Shown: positions 31,831 to 33,414 of the stretch, in pieces
Numbering within the stretch: the first letter of the stretch is position 1
Layout: the number at the start of each line of letters is the position of its first letter
DNA from: an uncultured Flavobacteriaceae bacterium
GTDB taxonomy: Bacteria > Bacteroidota > Bacteroidia > Flavobacteriales > Flavobacteriaceae
Length of the DNA stretch: 33,414 nt
NCBI GenBank assembly: GCA_905479475.1
Contig: CAJQMT010000031.1
Span: 1 to 33,414 of the forward strand
Direction: 5' to 3'
The notes under the pieces: model-generated
What the model was told of the DNA's origin: nothing
The model's database searches: none
The model's input: the letters and a program-made list of their open reading frames with translations, nothing else
Translations under genes and position numbers: made by a program

Positions 31831-33015
31831 TTATCTTTTAATCACTTTTGAAGTAGAAACACTTCCGTTTGCAATCACTCTGATAAAGTAAAGTCCACTT
31901 GGCAATTCAGAAAGATCGTTGCTGTTTTTCAACACCAATTGACCAGAAGTATTGTAAATATCTCCTGTAACATTGATCAATCCTGTGGTTGGGTTAGGGT
32001 GAATGAATGTCATAGGTATAACAGAGCCACCGACACTCAAGGTTCCTATATCTCCAAATTTGAAATTATCAATCTGAAAAATATCGTTGGAGGAGTCAGT
32101 GCTTGCATCTCCTTGTATATCTAGAAATAATACTATTTTATTCTTGTCAACAGAGCTGTCTGCTGAGAAATTATAGTTCAAGGTTTGCCATTCATTAGGA
32201 GTTGTATAGCTTGCGATTACTTCTGTAGCTGCACTACTTCCTCCTTCCGCTTTTAAATTTAGATTTATAGCTCTAGGTCCCTTTACTTGTAATTCAAATT
32301 CTTTACTAGCTGACGCAAAATCAATAGATGTCGTAGTTTCTATAAAAATGTGAGACCAATCTCCTGTATTTATCCCAGAAATTTCTCCTACATTGGCTCT
32401 ACTATTTACTCCATTTGTAACCGTATTTGTTATGGATTCAGTCAAAGATGCGCCATCAGCTCCTATGAAACCTGAGCTTGTCTCGAAGTTTAAATTCAAT
32501 GAAGCGGTACATGGGGCACAGGATGAGCCACCACAGTCTACTCCGGTCTCGTCTCCGTTCATCACACCATCATCACATGTTGGATTTGAACTTGTAAGTG
32601 TCATTGCTCCTCCAAATTGATTGTTTACTTCACTGTTTAAAAGCGGTATGCTGACTGTGAGCCCTTCACTTGCAGAGGTTATGATGTAATTATTGCCAGT
32701 AGAAGTATTACCAGTTTGAGCACCCCAACCAGACCATCCGTCGTCAGTTCCTGTCGCAGCTATTACAAATTGAAATTCAGTTCCTGAGGTAATCTCGAGA
32801 TTACCCGTAAAAACTCCATCTGAGTCGTCGTCACTTAATTGTACTCCCCAGCCTTGCCATCCGTTCCACGAACCGTTGATAACCAAAACGGACTTACCAC
32901 TTGTTGGGTATGCTCCGCTGTTTGAGTCAATGGCAAATGAGACTGTGACGTTTTGTGCATTTGCAGTCAAACTAAATGCAATAAAAGATAATAGAAATGT
33001 AATTTTTTTAATCAT
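31831..33015 (-). CDS. Secreted protein with carbohydrate-binding-like modules and a T9SS sorting domain
   Basis: A 394-residue exported protein. Residues 1-20 are a signal peptide (ending LTANA). Residues 22-130 form a beta-sandwich with Trp-rich loops (INGSWNGWQGWGVQL, DDGWSGWGAQ), like starch- or glycan-binding modules. A cysteine linker follows (Cys147, 161, 166 and 169; NGDETGVDCGG), a spacer common in secreted flavobacterial enzymes. Residues 172-325 look like a second jelly-roll binding domain (NFETSSGF to DNFKFG). The last 65 or so residues are a type A T9SS sorting domain (IHPNPTTGLINV, LPSGLYFIRV, KVIKR). No catalytic domain is visible, so this may be a surface or secreted binding protein. 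Any sugar-binding role is inferred. Confidence 0.8.
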   Translation of the reverse strand: MIKKITFLLSFIAFSLTANAQNVTVSFAIDSNSGAYPTSGKSVLVINGSWNGWQGWGVQLSDDDSDGVFTGNLEITSGTEFQFVIAATGTDDGWSGWGAQTGNTSTGNNYIITSASEGLTVSIPLLNSEVNNQFGGAMTLTSSNPTCDDGVMNGDETGVDCGGSSCAPCTASLNLNFETSSGFIGADGASLTESITNTVTNGVNSRANVGEISGINTGDWSHIFIETTTSIDFASASKEFELQVKGPRAINLNLKAEGGSSAATEVIASYTTPNEWQTLNYNFSADSSVDKNKIVLFLDIQGDASTDSSNDIFQIDNFKFGDIGTLSVGGSVIPMTFIHPNPTTGLINVTGDIYNTSGQLVLKNSNDLSELPSGLYFIRVIANGSVSTSKVIKR

Positions 33016-33414
33016 AATTTTTGGTTTTAAGTTAGGAATACAAGATAGACTGAAATCTTAGCTGAAGGGAATGTTTCGGTACTACAAAAACCATACATAT
33101 GAAATAGACAAATGTCAATTGTGTATATTTTTGAGTTAAAATACTATCTATTGTGGAGAGCTGTATTGGGTGCGTTGAGGCTTGAAGGCTTTGAAATACA
33201 GGTTTTTTTATGGTTTTTTAACAGGTAAATGTGAAAGGTTTGTTGACCTTCACAGGTCAGGAATAAATTTTTTAAAAAAGCAATATAAAAATATGATTTT
33301 TGTATTATGTATAGGTAATGATGTGTTTTTTAAGAAAATAAATACTACATAAATATTTGTTTTTATGTGATTTAGGGTTAATAATAGAGAAATTATTAAT
33401 TTTTTGTAAGTAAA
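33016..33414. other. AT-rich stretch without a gene
   Basis: No open frame here looks coding. It includes the upstream region of the secreted-protein gene (minus strand), in which I found no clear TAnnTTTG box. On the plus strand TATTTTTG lies at 33126-33133 and an inverted repeat at 33244-33259. The right end is very AT-rich and may be upstream sequence of a gene beyond the window. Confidence 0.6.
33244..33259. repeat. Small inverted repeat TGACCT-tcac-AGGTCA
   Basis: A perfect 6 bp inverted repeat with a 4-base loop, followed about 9 bases later by TTTTTT. It could be a weak terminator for a short transcript or an operator; there is no gene to anchor either reading. Confidence 0.3.

Noticed and set aside
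1-33414. CRISPR array, insertion sequence, prophage or integrated element
   Set aside because: No spaced direct repeats, transposase, integrase or phage genes were seen, and base composition looks even across the window.

Overview
The window is a chromosomal segment of a low-GC member of the Bacteroidota, almost certainly a flavobacterium (family Flavobacteriaceae). This rests on protein family content (TonB receptor with a DUF5689 lipoprotein, DUF2480, DUF3078, a secreted protein with a type IX secretion sorting domain) and on repeated Bacteroidota-type -7 promoter boxes (TAnnTTTG) just upstream of start codons. I see no rRNA, tRNA, CRISPR array, insertion sequence or phage gene. Assignments come from reading translated sequence; no database search was run.

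Layout. 1-1170: the 5' end of proB (leaving the window on the left), a strong hairpin terminator and an unknown lipoprotein. 1224-7889: an outer-membrane uptake-type cluster. A TonB-dependent receptor and a DUF5689/lamin-tail lipoprotein are translationally coupled on the plus strand and flanked by two paralogous endonuclease/exonuclease/phosphatase (EEP) enzymes on the minus strand; the left one carries a signal peptide and the right one does not. 7977-9188: hflX, apparently leaderless. 9240-11531: a minus-strand run sufE, MIP18/SufT-like gene, DUF2480, DUF3078, linking a three-cysteine protein of unknown function to Fe-S assembly. 11674-14561: a PfkB sugar kinase followed by a large PurF-like amidophosphoribosyltransferase. 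14692-17702: superoxide dismutase, a fused 2-hydroxyacid dehydrogenase/VOC protein, and panB. 17863-19372: an ECF sigma factor, a tiny protein with a zinc anti-sigma motif, and an O-methyltransferase. 19418-24267: tatA, a small unknown gene, a SpoU-type RNA methylase, mutS and a TerB/DnaJ co-chaperone. 24503-28939: a bacilliredoxin and two outer-membrane barrel proteins, one of 1120 residues. 29099-31680: tatD and an aspartic-protease-like gene fired from back-to-back promoters, then a CLC transporter whose signature residues resemble the fluoride-type (CLC-F) branch. 31831-33015: a secreted T9SS protein with binding-type modules only. 33016-33414 holds no gene.

Most of the window is housekeeping sequence. 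The parts deserving attention are the receptor/lipoprotein/EEP cluster, the dehydrogenase-VOC fusion, the DUF2480 gene in the Fe-S operon, the sigma/ZAS pair and the CLC-F-like transporter.
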